Source: Sedimenticola sp.
Lineage (GTDB): Bacteria > Pseudomonadota > Gammaproteobacteria > Chromatiales > Chromatiaceae
Direction: 5' to 3'
Length of the DNA: 64,000 nt
Assembly (NCBI GenBank): GCA_002869585.1
Contig: PKUO01000033.1
Location: forward strand, 86,783-150,782
Position 1 is the first letter of the stretch. Every line of letters starts with the position of its first letter. Shown here piece after piece: positions 9,140 through 17,767 of this stretch. The position numbers were made by a program, and so were the translations under genes. The notes under the pieces are model-generated. The model ran no database searches, was not told the origin of the DNA, and saw nothing but the letters and a program-made list of their open reading frames with translations.

Positions 9140-10327
9140 TTGGTGCGACCCGGGGGTTATCCTGCGTTGGTTCTTCCTGATTATACCGGTGGTGGCATCG
9201 TCAATCTGATGTCGTCCATCTGCGCAGCCCTGGGTGCTCCGGAAAACGGCTATCCCCAGGCGAATCTGCTGACGGACACACGGCTTGGCTCGGCCAGGAA
9301 CATTCTCCTGCTGGTGATCGACGGACTGGGTTATGAGTACCTTCGTACCCGGGGCGACGGCAGCGTCCTGAGTCGCTACATGCGCGGCAAGCTCACATCG
9401 GTCTGCCCGTCCACCACCGCATCGGCGATTCCCACCTTTCTCACGGGTGTCGCCCCGCAACAGCATGGTTATACCGGCTGGTTCACCTATTTCAAAGAGC
9501 TGGCCGATGTTCTGGCGGTGCTGCCCTTTCGACCAAGGCACGGCGGCGAATCTCTCGCCTCTGCAGGTTTTTCGCCCACCGGGCTGTGCGGCGCCCAGCC
9601 GCTCTTTTCACGCCTGGATGTGGAGAGCACGGCGATTATGCCCGCCTGGATTGCCGACTCCGACTTTAATCGAGCGTTCAATGGCCCGGCTGCCAGTCGT
9701 CCCTACAGTGATCTGAAGGGGTTTTTCAAGGCGATCAAGGCCAGCATCAAGCGCAACAGCAAACGCCACTATATCTATGCCTACTGGCCGCAGTTCGATT
9801 CCCTGGCGCACGCATACGGTGTGGGCAGTGAGCAGGTTTACCAACATTTTCAGCAGCTGGAAACGGGGTTGGCGCAACTGTTGCGGGCTTTGGCCGGTTC
9901 GGATACGGCGCTCATCCTGACGGCGGATCATGGCTTCATCGATACCACGGAAGAGCGGACCATCTACCTTCACGATCACCCCGAATTGCAGCAAACGCTG
10001 TTGTTGCCGCTGTGTGGCGAGCCGCGGCTGACCTTCTGCTACGTGCACCCGCACGCCGAAGAGCGCTTCAAAGACTATATCGAAACGGAGCTCTCCCATG
10101 GCATGACACTGCTGCCGAGCAGTCAGTTACTCGACGAGGGGTGGTTCGGCGCGGGAGAGAGATTTTCTGCGCTCAGTGATCGCATCGGGCATTATACGCT
10201 GGTCATGAAAGAGAATTATAAGATCAAGGACTGGATAATGGGCGAACGACAGTATATTCACCTCGGGGTGCATGGTGGTGTATCGTCCGCGGAGATGTAT
10301 GTCCCGCTGGTCTATTGCGAACTTTAG
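9140..10327 (+). CDS. Alkaline phosphatase superfamily protein (nucleotide pyrophosphatase/phosphodiesterase-like)
   Basis: A hydrolase of about 395 residues of the type I phosphodiesterase/nucleotide pyrophosphatase fold. Metal and nucleophile motifs are clear: NILLLVIDGLGYEYL (metal Asp), CPSTTASAIPTFLTG (nucleophile Thr in the first Thr pair), HAYGVGSEQVY, and LTADHGFIDT (metal Asp-His). No signal peptide is seen, so it may be cytoplasmic. There is no ATG near the natural start: TTG 9140 or GTG 9143 gives VRPGGYPALVLPDY, which fits the conserved N-terminus, behind GACGGG. The substrate is unknown. It is followed on the same strand by tyrA after about 100 bases. Confidence 0.8.
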   Translation: MVRPGGYPALVLPDYTGGGIVNLMSSICAALGAPENGYPQANLLTDTRLGSARNILLLVIDGLGYEYLRTRGDGSVLSRYMRGKLTSVCPSTTASAIPTFLTGVAPQQHGYTGWFTYFKELADVLAVLPFRPRHGGESLASAGFSPTGLCGAQPLFSRLDVESTAIMPAWIADSDFNRAFNGPAASRPYSDLKGFFKAIKASIKRNSKRHYIYAYWPQFDSLAHAYGVGSEQVYQHFQQLETGLAQLLRALAGSDTALILTADHGFIDTTEERTIYLHDHPELQQTLLLPLCGEPRLTFCYVHPHAEERFKDYIETELSHGMTLLPSSQLLDEGWFGAGERFSALSDRIGHYTLVMKENYKIKDWIMGERQYIHLGVHGGVSSAEMYVPLVYCEL

Positions 10328-10435
10328 TACAGGGGTTAATGGTGAGAGATTTGCTCTGTTGTCAATTTACTGCCCGGCTTGGGCTGTGTCTGCCACGTCA
10401 TCCGATAGGGAATGCAGTAGTGAAGGCGCTTGTGT

Positions 10436-11539
10436 ATGGATGATCTTCAACAGCTCAGGCAGGCCTTGTCCGCTCTCGATGTGCAACTGTTGGAGATGGT
10501 GGCCAACCGGCAGAAGATAGTCGCCGAAATCGGCCGGGTGAAATCGGCCGCCGGTAGGGTCACGCGGGATTTTGCCCGGGAGAAGGTGGTGCTGGAACTG
10601 GCGCGCAAGACGGCGGTCAGTGCGGGCTTGGATGCGTCGATCGGCGAAGAGCTGTTTCGCCTGCTGATCCGTATTTCGCTGGCCGCCCAGGAGCAGGATA
10701 TGGTGATGGCCTCGGACGCTGGTGGCGGCCAACGTGCATTGGTGATTGGTGGTGCCGGGCAGATGGGGCAGTGGTTTGTGCGCTTTCTCTCCAGCCAGGG
10801 CTACGAGGTGGAAGTCTGTGACCCGGCGGGCGCCCTTCCCGGTTATCGGCACTATACGCACCTCGGTGCGCAACCTCTCGATCAGGAACTGATCGTGGTT
10901 GCCGCCCCGGTCAGGGAGACAATTGCGATACTGCGTCAACTGGCGGTCTTGAAGCCATCCGGGGTGATATTCGATATCAGCTCGGTCAAGGGACCGCTGG
11001 CCGAACCGATCCAGGAGTTGATGGCCGCAGGCTGCCAGGTCACTTCCATACATCCCCTGTTTGGTCCGGATGTCGAGCTGTTGTCGGGGCGCAATGTCAT
11101 CTTCGTGGATATCGGCGACGGGCAGGCCAGGGAGCGTGTGCGTGGTCTGTTTGCCTCCACCATGGCCGAGCAGGTGGATATGTCGCTCGAGGCCCATGAT
11201 AAGGTGATGGCCCATGTGTTGGGTCTGTCGCATGCGGTGAATATCGCCTTCTTCAACGCCCTGTCGCAAAGCGGTGAGGATGCCGGGGCGCTGGCCAGGC
11301 TCTCAAGTACCACTTTTGATGCCCAGTTGGATATCGCCAAGCATGTGGCCCAGGAGAACCCTTATCTCTATTTTGAAATTCAGTCACTGAACGAGCACAG
11401 CCCGCGTGCACTCTTTGCTCTGCTCAATGCGGTAACTCAGGTTGCCGGTAAAGTGGTCGATAAGGATCAACAAGGTTTTGTGGAAATGATGGAGCAGGGT
11501 AAGCGCTTTCTGGAAGGGCGCCCGGAGACCAGGCCATGA
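10436..11539 (+). CDS. tyrA: Bifunctional chorismate mutase / prephenate dehydrogenase (T-protein)
   Basis: Two domains of tyrosine biosynthesis are fused. Residues 1 to about 85 form an AroQ-type chorismate mutase (LRQALSALDVQLLEMVANRQ, then GRVKSAAGR); after a linker there is a Rossmann-fold prephenate dehydrogenase with ALVIGGAGQMGQWF for NAD, FDISSVKGP, SIHPLFGPDV and LSHAVNIAFFNALS. Length (367 residues) matches enterobacterial TyrA. The frame opens at TTG 10430, but ATG 10436 (MDDLQQLRQ) gives the natural start. An unidentified membrane protein gene follows after 43 bases. Confidence 0.93.
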   Translation: MDDLQQLRQALSALDVQLLEMVANRQKIVAEIGRVKSAAGRVTRDFAREKVVLELARKTAVSAGLDASIGEELFRLLIRISLAAQEQDMVMASDAGGGQRALVIGGAGQMGQWFVRFLSSQGYEVEVCDPAGALPGYRHYTHLGAQPLDQELIVVAAPVRETIAILRQLAVLKPSGVIFDISSVKGPLAEPIQELMAAGCQVTSIHPLFGPDVELLSGRNVIFVDIGDGQARERVRGLFASTMAEQVDMSLEAHDKVMAHVLGLSHAVNIAFFNALSQSGEDAGALARLSSTTFDAQLDIAKHVAQENPYLYFEIQSLNEHSPRALFALLNAVTQVAGKVVDKDQQGFVEMMEQGKRFLEGRPETRP

Positions 11540-11582
11540 TTGATGTGATAATAACGATTGAGATTGCTGTGAAGGAGCTGTC

Positions 11583-12884
11583 ATGAAACTGAAAACCCTG
11601 TTCCTGGTGCCGATGGTGGCCGCTGTTGTCATCTACGCGTGCCTGAAGGGCTATATCTATTTCAAGGTCAAGGGCAACCTGGACGAGTTGGCGCGAATGG
11701 CCGCACCCTTTGCTACCCTGTCCTACGGCGGTATCGGTTCCGATCTGCGCGGCAAGGTAAGTGTCGAGAATGTTAAGGTCACGCCGGTGGGCACGACCGT
11801 GGATTTCAACGTGGGAGAGATTCTGGTCGAGGGTCCGGACCTGGAATTTCTGTTGGCAATGAGTGGCGGTTTCAAGGATGCAGAGCCACCACGCTACGCC
11901 TATCTGCGCTTCAAGCGCGCGGAGATTCCCGCCGGAGAGGATGTGATGTCGCAGTTGAACCAGATTTCCGGCCTCTCCGCTTCGCAGGCCAAGGGGTATA
12001 TGCCTGAGGTCTGTTCCCTGGGGGGTATTTTTCAGCATGTTGGCATGGATAACATTGGCTACGGCGAGCTGATCGCCGATTTCTCCATGGGCTACAAGCT
12101 CTACCAGCAGTCCGGCGAGATGGAAATATCAACCGATTACAGCGTGGAAGGTCTGGAGGCCTTTGAGATGGAGATGATGCTCAAAGGCATACCTCAACTG
12201 GGTGCGGTGATGACCGGTAGCGTACCGAATCTGGGGCGCATGGAGGCGAGTTATCGCGCCGAACCTGCCTACATGAAGGGCATGGTGGATTACTGCGCCA
12301 AGCAGTCGGATGTCACGCCACAGGAGTACGTTGACGGCCTGCTCAGCCAGAGCGATGGATATTATGCGCGCAATCTCGGCTTCATTCCCGGTGCGGGTAT
12401 TCGCACGGCGATGAGGTCACTACTGACCCAGGCCGGTGAAATGCGTTTCAGCGCCTATCCGACCACGGATATATCGGCGCAGCGTCTGGCCGCCTATAGC
12501 CCCCAGGATCTGATCTCCCTGCTCGGTGTGCAGATGAGTGTCAATGGCCAGAATGTCTCTGACATGAGCTTTACCATCCCGGAAAACCTGTCGGCCTTTG
12601 CCGATGCTGAAACGGGTGTGATTTCCGATGAAGTCGATGGGGAAGAGCAGCGTGAAAGGCTGAAACCCAGGCGCTTCATAAAAACCGAGGTCTCTGCGCT
12701 GAAAGAGTATCTGGGCAAGGATGTGCGCCTGGTTATGAAGGATGATGGGCGCGTCAAGCAAGGCATGCTGGACCGCATCACCGATGGCGTGGCCAGCGTG
12801 CAGCAGAGCGTGTATGGCGGAAAATTCACCTCGCATATCCCCCTGGATTCCATAGCGCGCGCCGAGGTATGGCGCAGGGACTGA
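11583..12884 (+). CDS. Membrane-anchored protein of unknown function with a possible Sm-like C-terminal domain
   Basis: I do not recognise the bulk of this 433-residue protein. It begins at ATG 11583 behind AAGGAG with one uncleaved-looking membrane helix (residues 5-24), followed by a large, presumably periplasmic beta-rich region with no known motif. The last 60 or so residues read like a small Sm-type barrel: YLGKDVRLVMKDDGRVKQG, then LDRITDGVASVQ, GKFTSHIPLDSIARAEV. The pattern of a loop Lys-Asp-Gly-Arg followed by Gly-x-Leu and a final I-x-x-AEV strand is what suggests the fold; this is inference from pattern only. It is downstream of tyrA and ends at a strong hairpin. Confidence 0.7.
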   Translation: MKLKTLFLVPMVAAVVIYACLKGYIYFKVKGNLDELARMAAPFATLSYGGIGSDLRGKVSVENVKVTPVGTTVDFNVGEILVEGPDLEFLLAMSGGFKDAEPPRYAYLRFKRAEIPAGEDVMSQLNQISGLSASQAKGYMPEVCSLGGIFQHVGMDNIGYGELIADFSMGYKLYQQSGEMEISTDYSVEGLEAFEMEMMLKGIPQLGAVMTGSVPNLGRMEASYRAEPAYMKGMVDYCAKQSDVTPQEYVDGLLSQSDGYYARNLGFIPGAGIRTAMRSLLTQAGEMRFSAYPTTDISAQRLAAYSPQDLISLLGVQMSVNGQNVSDMSFTIPENLSAFADAETGVISDEVDGEEQRERLKPRRFIKTEVSALKEYLGKDVRLVMKDDGRVKQGMLDRITDGVASVQQSVYGGKFTSHIPLDSIARAEVWRRD

Positions 12885-12911
12885 TCCAGGCCCTGATCGC
12901 ATCTTCCAGGC

Positions 12912-12950
12912 AGACACCCCGCGTAGCACACAAAGCTATGCGGGGTGTCT
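12912..12950. terminator. Hairpin terminator between convergent genes
   Basis: AGACACCCCGC pairs with GCGGGGTGTCT, extended by GTAGC/GCTAT, around a loop of about seven bases. It sits between the convergent 11583 gene and the DUF411 gene and could stop transcription both ways. Confidence 0.6.
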
Positions 12951-13000
12951 ATTCAAGCGTATCCGAAAATCAACGACTGCGATTCTGCAGGTCAACCCGT

Positions 13001-13492
13001 TCAGCGTTTTGCATAGACCCGGCTTGAGCCGTTTGCCTGGAAGGTGACCACATCGTAGGGGTCCTTTCTATTGCCCTCCATGCCGGGGGAGCCCATCGGC
13101 ATGCCCGGTACGGCCAGCCCCATGACCTTGGGTTTCTCCTCCAACAGACGGGTAATCAGATCGGCGGGGACATGCCCCTCGATAACGTAGTCGCCCACCT
13201 TTGCCGTGTGGCAGGATTGCAGATCCGTCGGTACGCCAAATTCGGCCTTAACCGGGCTCATGTTGGTTCTGTCGTGAGTTTCCACCGAAAAGCCGTTGGC
13301 CTCCAGGTGCTCGATCCAGCTTTTGCAGCAGCCGCAGGTCGGGCTTTTGTAGACGACGATATCCGCCGCCCTGGAGGGTTGCTGGTTGATCAGTATGCCG
13401 CCGACGATCAGGGCCAGGCCGGTCAACAGGGCGGCGGCAAGTTTCATGGGAAGGGATTTGTTTTGCTGTTTTGCGGTACTTTTTTTCGTCAT
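13001..13492 (-). CDS. DUF411 metal-binding protein, secreted or membrane-tethered
   Basis: A 163-residue DUF411 protein with a thioredoxin-like fold, found with copper-handling genes in many proteobacteria. The N-terminal helix (LAAALLTGLALIVGGILI) exports or anchors it; the mature part starts near ADIVVYKSPTCGCCKSW with the CGCC metal motif, followed by HDRTNMSPVKAEFGVP and LQSCHTAKVGDYVIEGHVP, all typical. A Met-rich patch (PGMPMGSPGM) could also bind copper. It is last in a minus-strand set with a cytochrome c (30 bases between) and a Cys-rich protein further up. Confidence 0.87.
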   Translation of the reverse strand: MTKKSTAKQQNKSLPMKLAAALLTGLALIVGGILINQQPSRAADIVVYKSPTCGCCKSWIEHLEANGFSVETHDRTNMSPVKAEFGVPTDLQSCHTAKVGDYVIEGHVPADLITRLLEEKPKVMGLAVPGMPMGSPGMEGNRKDPYDVVTFQANGSSRVYAKR

Positions 13493-13522
13493 GTTAGGTC
13501 TCTCGTAATCTGTGTATTGGGG

Positions 13523-14035
13523 TTACTGTTCCGCTCTTGCAATCGGCTGAAGCGGGTTGCCTGCCTGTCTGTTGCGCTCATCCCAGACGAGATAGATCTG
13601 ATCTGACCAGTGGGACTGGATCCAGGCCAACAGGTTGTCGATCTCCTGATCGCTGAGCTTACCGGCAAACGCCGGCATGCTGCCGCCGAGCGGGATACCG
13701 CCCATCCTGACCGTTCTGCGCAATGCCGGGAGCGGGTGGTGCCAGGTGTGAGCCGTGCCATTGAGTGGCGGCGGGGGATACTTGTCATCGGCGGTCATCT
13801 CCTTCCAGTTGGCGCTGCCAGAGGCGTCGGGCTTGTGACAACTGGCGCAATGCGTTTGGTAAAGCGGTTCTCCCCTGACAACCATGTCGCCGCTGTACCA
13901 GCGTTCAATTGCTACTGTTCGTTCGGATGGGACCGTTGTCTTTTGGATATGCATGCCCGACTCCTGACGGTTATCACAACCGGATAAACCTGCAAGGCTG
14001 ACGACCAACAGGAGGTGCAAGGATCGAAGTGTCAT
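13523..14035 (-). CDS. Monoheme cytochrome c, probable lipoprotein
   Basis: A 170-residue cytochrome c with a lipoprotein signal (LLVVSLAGLSGCDN; Cys20 lipidated). The heme site CASCHKPD is near residue 62 and the Met ligand lies in GSMPAFAGKLSDQEIDNLLAW, a class I cytochrome arrangement. It is probably anchored in a membrane facing the periplasm and carries electrons to an unknown partner. The gene precedes the DUF411 gene by 30 bases, and such a pair suggests a shared role in copper handling or delivery. The start is ATG 14035; the site GGGAACAGG is moderate. Confidence 0.83.
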   Translation of the reverse strand: MTLRSLHLLLVVSLAGLSGCDNRQESGMHIQKTTVPSERTVAIERWYSGDMVVRGEPLYQTHCASCHKPDASGSANWKEMTADDKYPPPPLNGTAHTWHHPLPALRRTVRMGGIPLGGSMPAFAGKLSDQEIDNLLAWIQSHWSDQIYLVWDERNRQAGNPLQPIARAEQ

Positions 14036-14141
14036 TGCCTGTTCCCGAAATCTACGGTGAATGATCGCTGCATGTCAGATGCCAGACCACGGGGTCATGG
14101 ATTGCCGACATTGTGCGCAATTGCTGATCTACTGACGGGTG

Positions 14142-14516
14142 TCAGGCAATGGGAGGGCGAAAGTGGCTGGGTGGAGGTTGGGATGTCAGATAATGGGTAG
14201 CTTCTCGCCAGGCGAAAACCAGATTGAACTCAATGGCTCGGGCAAGCAGCGACGGCGTCAGTGAGGCCGGAGTGGATGTGCATTGGTGGGACGAACAATC
14301 CAGGCTATTGCATGTTGCGCCGCTTTCGCAGCGTGTGCAGTTGTGGGTGTTCTGGCTGCTGTCCATCGCCTGATGATAATGTGCCGCGTTCATGGGTTGT
14401 CCGGTTTGAACAGGAGCACCTGCCGAGACAATGCCAGCCAATGCGCTGGTGACCGGGAGAAACCCCAGAATCAGCGCAAGAAATACGGGCAGTAGCTTGT
14501 CGGTTAAACGGTGCAT
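14142..14516 (-). CDS. Secreted cysteine-rich small protein, possibly metal-binding
   Basis: A 124-residue protein I cannot assign to a named family. It has a clear signal peptide (LLPVFLALILGFLPVTSALA, cleavage about residue 27). The mature part has a Cys/His cluster, HNCTRCESGATC then LDCSSHQC, reminiscent of DUF2946-type proteins found with copper genes. The tail is proline-rich (QPPPSHFRPP). Upstream of cytochrome c and DUF411 genes on the same strand, it would suit a periplasmic metal-binding role, which is inference from Cys pattern and neighbours. The start ATG 14516 has no strong ribosome binding site. Confidence 0.65.
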   Translation of the reverse strand: MHRLTDKLLPVFLALILGFLPVTSALAGIVSAGAPVQTGQPMNAAHYHQAMDSSQNTHNCTRCESGATCNSLDCSSHQCTSTPASLTPSLLARAIEFNLVFAWREATHYLTSQPPPSHFRPPIA

Positions 14517-14778
14517 AAACCCAACTATAAGTTAAAAATGTGCTTGTTCAATCTCTTTTTGGTCAGATTGTGATCAGGATAGTTCCCTGAAATTCCAACA
14601 GTCTCTAATACCCCTTTGGTCTTCTGGTAAATATTTTCTGGGAAGGCAAAGGCCTGTAAAAATCAATCCCTTTGTTAATGTCGGGTTATCGGTATAGGGG
14701 AAAACATGAATACATCACTTCTTCTGCAAGCAACTACAATCAAACCGACAGCACAATAAAAAACCATTGGAGGAGATC

Positions 14779-15408
14779 ATTAAACCCTTTATTACCCTGG
14801 TCTTACTGAGTTTTTTTGTATCCTCTGCCCTTGCGGAAGTGAAGGGCGAGGCGGTTGAATACAGGGCCGGAGATAAAACCCTCAAAGGCTTTGTGGCTTA
14901 CGATGCAGGCGCCTTTGCCGGAGAGGTGCGCAGCAACATGGATCAGGCCGAGGCGCGCTTCAATGCCGGCGTCGATCTGCTGAAAGGCCATGCCACGGTC
15001 AATAGTGACCAGATATCCGCCATCGGCTACTGCTTCGGTGGTGGCATTGTTCTGGAGATGGCCAGACGAGGGGTGGATCTGGATGTCGTGGCCAGTTTCC
15101 ACGGCAGCCTGAATACCGCACAGCCGGCTGCACCTCAGAGTCTCGTGGGCAAAAAAATACTGGTGTTCAATGGCGCGGCAGATCGCATGGTGAAGCCGGA
15201 ACATGTCGAGGCGTTCAAAGCGGAAATGGCCGTATCCGGTGCGGATATGACCTTTGTCGACTATCCGGACACCCTGCACGCCTTCACCAATCCCGATGCC
15301 GACGAGTATGGTCAGCGCTTCAACATACCCCTGGCCTACAACCCCGAGGCGGATAAAGACTCCTGGCAGGGCTTGAGCGACGGCCTGAAACAGGCCTATG
15401 GGCGATAA
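14779..15408 (+). pseudogene. Dienelactone hydrolase family protein with lost start codon and internal deletion
   Basis: The body is a secreted dienelactone-hydrolase-like alpha/beta hydrolase. It has signal peptide PFITLVLLSFFVSSALA, nucleophile motif IGYCFGGGIV, acid motif NGAADRMVKP and DTLHAFTNP for the His. Two defects show. First, the site GGAGGAG (14769-14775) points to a start at 14779, where the codon is ATT (ATT AAA CCC); relatives begin MK, so an ATG appears to have become ATT. The only other in-frame option is TTG 14767, which overlaps that site. Second, KGFVAYDAGAFAGEVRSN joins the first strand directly to a later helix: about 55 residues normally between them, including the VHEWWG segment, are missing in frame. 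It is probably inactive. Confidence 0.6.
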
Positions 15409-16012
15409 TTCCAGGCTCTACTATATCCATGACCCGATGTGCTCCTGGTGCTGGGCCTTTCGTCCGGTGTGGGCGGAGATCACCCGGCGCCTGCCGGGGC
15501 ATATCCTGACCAGCCGCTTGCTGGGTGGCCTTGCCCCTGACTCTGATGAGCCCATGCCGATGGAGATGCAGGATAAACTGCAAACCATCTGGCGGACTAT
15601 CCAGCGCAAGGTGCCTGGCACTGAATTCAATTTCGATTTTTGGAGTCGATGTGCGCCGCGCCGTTCCACCTATCCTGCCTGCCGTGCGGTAATCGCCGCG
15701 CGCAGACAGGATGCCGGGTTTGAAGAGCCGATGATCGAGGCCATACAGCGGGCCTATTATCTGCAGGCCAGAAACCCGTCGGATGCGAGTACCTTGACCG
15801 CGCTTGCAGGTAAGATCGGTGCCGATGCAGAACGCTTCGCGCTGGATTTGCGCTCAGCGGAGACGGAAGCGGAGCTGATGCGGGAGATCCGCCAGGGGCA
15901 GTCGATGGGCGCCACAGGATTTCCAAGCCTGGTGCTGGAACAGAGGGGTAACTATCGCCTGCTGCAATACAGCTATACCGATGCCGATCTACTGCTGGCG
16001 CAACTGGAGTGA
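15398..16012 (+). CDS. DsbA-family (FrnE-like) thiol-disulfide protein, cytoplasmic
   Basis: A 204-residue thioredoxin-fold protein with an inserted helical domain. RLYYIHDPMCSWCWAFRPVW carries the CSWC active site right after the first strand, and MGATGFPSLVLEQ holds the cis-proline loop. No signal peptide is present, so it acts in the cytoplasm, unlike classic DsbA. Relatives are annotated as DsbA-family oxidoreductases or FrnE-like. The start ATG 15398 lies inside the end of the dienelactone hydrolase gene (11-base overlap), so the two were probably one transcript. Confidence 0.86.
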   Translation: MGDNSRLYYIHDPMCSWCWAFRPVWAEITRRLPGHILTSRLLGGLAPDSDEPMPMEMQDKLQTIWRTIQRKVPGTEFNFDFWSRCAPRRSTYPACRAVIAARRQDAGFEEPMIEAIQRAYYLQARNPSDASTLTALAGKIGADAERFALDLRSAETEAELMREIRQGQSMGATGFPSLVLEQRGNYRLLQYSYTDADLLLAQLE

Positions 16013-16015
16013 GGG

Positions 16016-16951
16016 TCAGTAACCCAGGTCTCTATTCACTGCATTTTCAACGGGCCGCCCTGAAAGCCGCCGCTGATAGTTGGCCAGCACCTGTTCGGCC
16101 ACCACCAGCGGATCACTCAGGCTGGAGATATGCGGGGTGATGGTGATGTTTTTTGCCGTCCAGAGTGGGTCGCTGGCGGGTAGAGGTTCGCTGGCAGTGA
16201 CATCCAGACAGGCCCCGGACAGCTGGCCGCTGTTGAGTGCCTGGACCAGGTCTTCCTCCAGGAGATGACCGCCGCGCCCGACATTGATCAGGTAAGCGCT
16301 AGGCTTCATCTTCAGGAACAGGTCGCGGTTGAGTATGCCGCGGGTCTCTGCCGTCAATGGCAGCAGGCAGACCAGGTAATCGGCACTGGCAGCGAGTTGC
16401 TCCAGGCCATGTGTGCCGGTGTGAGAGATGATGCCATTGACCTGTTTCTCGGTGCGGCTCCAGCAGTGGACGGTAAAGCCGTTCTCCACAAGCGACCGGG
16501 CGACCGCCTCGCCAAGTTTCCCTAAGCCGAGAATGCCCACACTGTTTCCCGGCACGCGCTCGGCCGCCTGCCAGAGCATCTCTTGCTGCTGTTGCCAGTA
16601 GGTCTGCATGGCGAAGCGCCGGTTGAGGATGATGCACTGCAGGTATTGACACATCTGGCTGGCAAGCCCGGGATCGACCACCCGGCAGATAGGGATGTCC
16701 ACAGGCAGGGCGTTGTCTTGCAGCAGGTGGTCGACGCCGGCGCCGAAGGAGTGGATCAGCGTCAGGTTGTTAAACTCGCGCAGCAGGCCGTGGGGATGAT
16801 TCCAGGTGACGGCGCAGCGAATCTCATCCGGATCTCCCTGCTCGGGCCAGGCGCGTATATCAAGACCCGGAGCCAGTTTGCGCAGGTGTTGTTGCAGGGC
16901 GCTGCTGTCGCGCCCAGGCATGATGATCAGGATTGCCAAGAAGGCCTCCAT
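16016..16951 (-). CDS. ghrA: D-2-hydroxyacid dehydrogenase, glyoxylate/hydroxypyruvate reductase A type
   Basis: A 311-residue NAD(P)-dependent dehydrogenase that reduces glyoxylate or hydroxypyruvate. SVGILGLGKLGEAVARSL is the nucleotide-binding loop, LINVGRGGHLLEEDLV the catalytic Arg region, and ITPHISSLSDP carries the catalytic His in the PHIS arrangement typical of GhrA-like proteins. The N-terminal part (MPGRDSSALQQHLRKLAPGL) matches the GhrA subgroup rather than SerA. It is convergent with the DsbA-like gene (4 bases between stops) and lies just upstream of endA on the same strand. Confidence 0.85.
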   Translation of the reverse strand: MEAFLAILIIMPGRDSSALQQHLRKLAPGLDIRAWPEQGDPDEIRCAVTWNHPHGLLREFNNLTLIHSFGAGVDHLLQDNALPVDIPICRVVDPGLASQMCQYLQCIILNRRFAMQTYWQQQQEMLWQAAERVPGNSVGILGLGKLGEAVARSLVENGFTVHCWSRTEKQVNGIISHTGTHGLEQLAASADYLVCLLPLTAETRGILNRDLFLKMKPSAYLINVGRGGHLLEEDLVQALNSGQLSGACLDVTASEPLPASDPLWTAKNITITPHISSLSDPLVVAEQVLANYQRRLSGRPVENAVNRDLGY

Positions 16952-16981
16952 CGATGAATATTACGCATGGTGTTACAGGCC

Positions 16982-17638
16982 CTAGAACCTCAGCTGGTCA
17001 ACCGCCTCGGGGTCATCGATGAAGCGATTGCGCGTGCCCTGTATGCCGGCGATGATGTCATTGCGGCGTTGCTCTTCGGCGTCCGGCGGATCTTCCCGGT
17101 TCCACTGTTTGAGGATTTTTGCCTGCCGGTTGAAAATCTTCAGGCCATAGGTGTCGTGCATGTAGAACATGGCGCGGGCAATGTTTCCGCGGCTGGCCGG
17201 ACGTGGTTCGACAATACGCGCACGCCGGTCGACTTCAAAATCACAGCGGCCGAACTCCCTGCGCTCGCCCTTGATATAACCGAAAGAGTGGCTGCCGCGC
17301 GTCTTGTTGATCTCCTTGTTTGACGGGTAGAAGTTGTGCATGTCCGCTTCGATCTGGTTGAAGCGGTTGCTTGTGTCGCGGCATTCATCGCGGCTGCGGC
17401 AGTTCTCCTTGTTCATCGCCCAGGCCATGGGCAGCACATGTTCGATATTGATATCCCGTCCCTTTCTCGATCCGAACCGGGTGCCGCAGTAGAGGGTTTC
17501 GCCACCCTGGGGATAGACCTCGTCCCAGAATACCGGCAGGGCATCGAAGTAGTTATCGAATGCCTGTTGCCCGTTCTGCCCGGCAGTGCAGGAGAGCGGG
17601 AGTGTGCTTAGCAGCAATACAATAAGCCTGTGTTTCAT
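16982..17638 (-). CDS. endA: Endonuclease I (EndA/NucM family), exported
   Basis: A secreted non-specific DNase of 218 residues. It has a signal peptide (LIVLLLSTLPLSCTAG) and the core DINIEHVLPMAWA with the beta-beta-alpha-metal His, then ADMHNFYPSNKEINKTRGS and ARAMFYMHDTYGL, all characteristic of EndA and Vibrio Dns. Conserved Cys pairs (YCGTRF, ENCRSRDEC) suggest disulfides. It acts in the periplasm or outside, perhaps to degrade DNA for nutrients or to counter uptake. ATG 17638 is the natural start. Confidence 0.93.
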   Translation of the reverse strand: MKHRLIVLLLSTLPLSCTAGQNGQQAFDNYFDALPVFWDEVYPQGGETLYCGTRFGSRKGRDINIEHVLPMAWAMNKENCRSRDECRDTSNRFNQIEADMHNFYPSNKEINKTRGSHSFGYIKGERREFGRCDFEVDRRARIVEPRPASRGNIARAMFYMHDTYGLKIFNRQAKILKQWNREDPPDAEEQRRNDIIAGIQGTRNRFIDDPEAVDQLRF

Positions 17639-17767
17639 TCCGGTATTACATTAATGGCTGACAGGCGTAAGTTAACAGATAGCCCTCTTGGGAGCTAATG
17701 CGCAACCTGGGGAAGAGGTAATATTGTGTTACGCCTTCCCCGGCTGATGAATAGACCGGATCACTGT

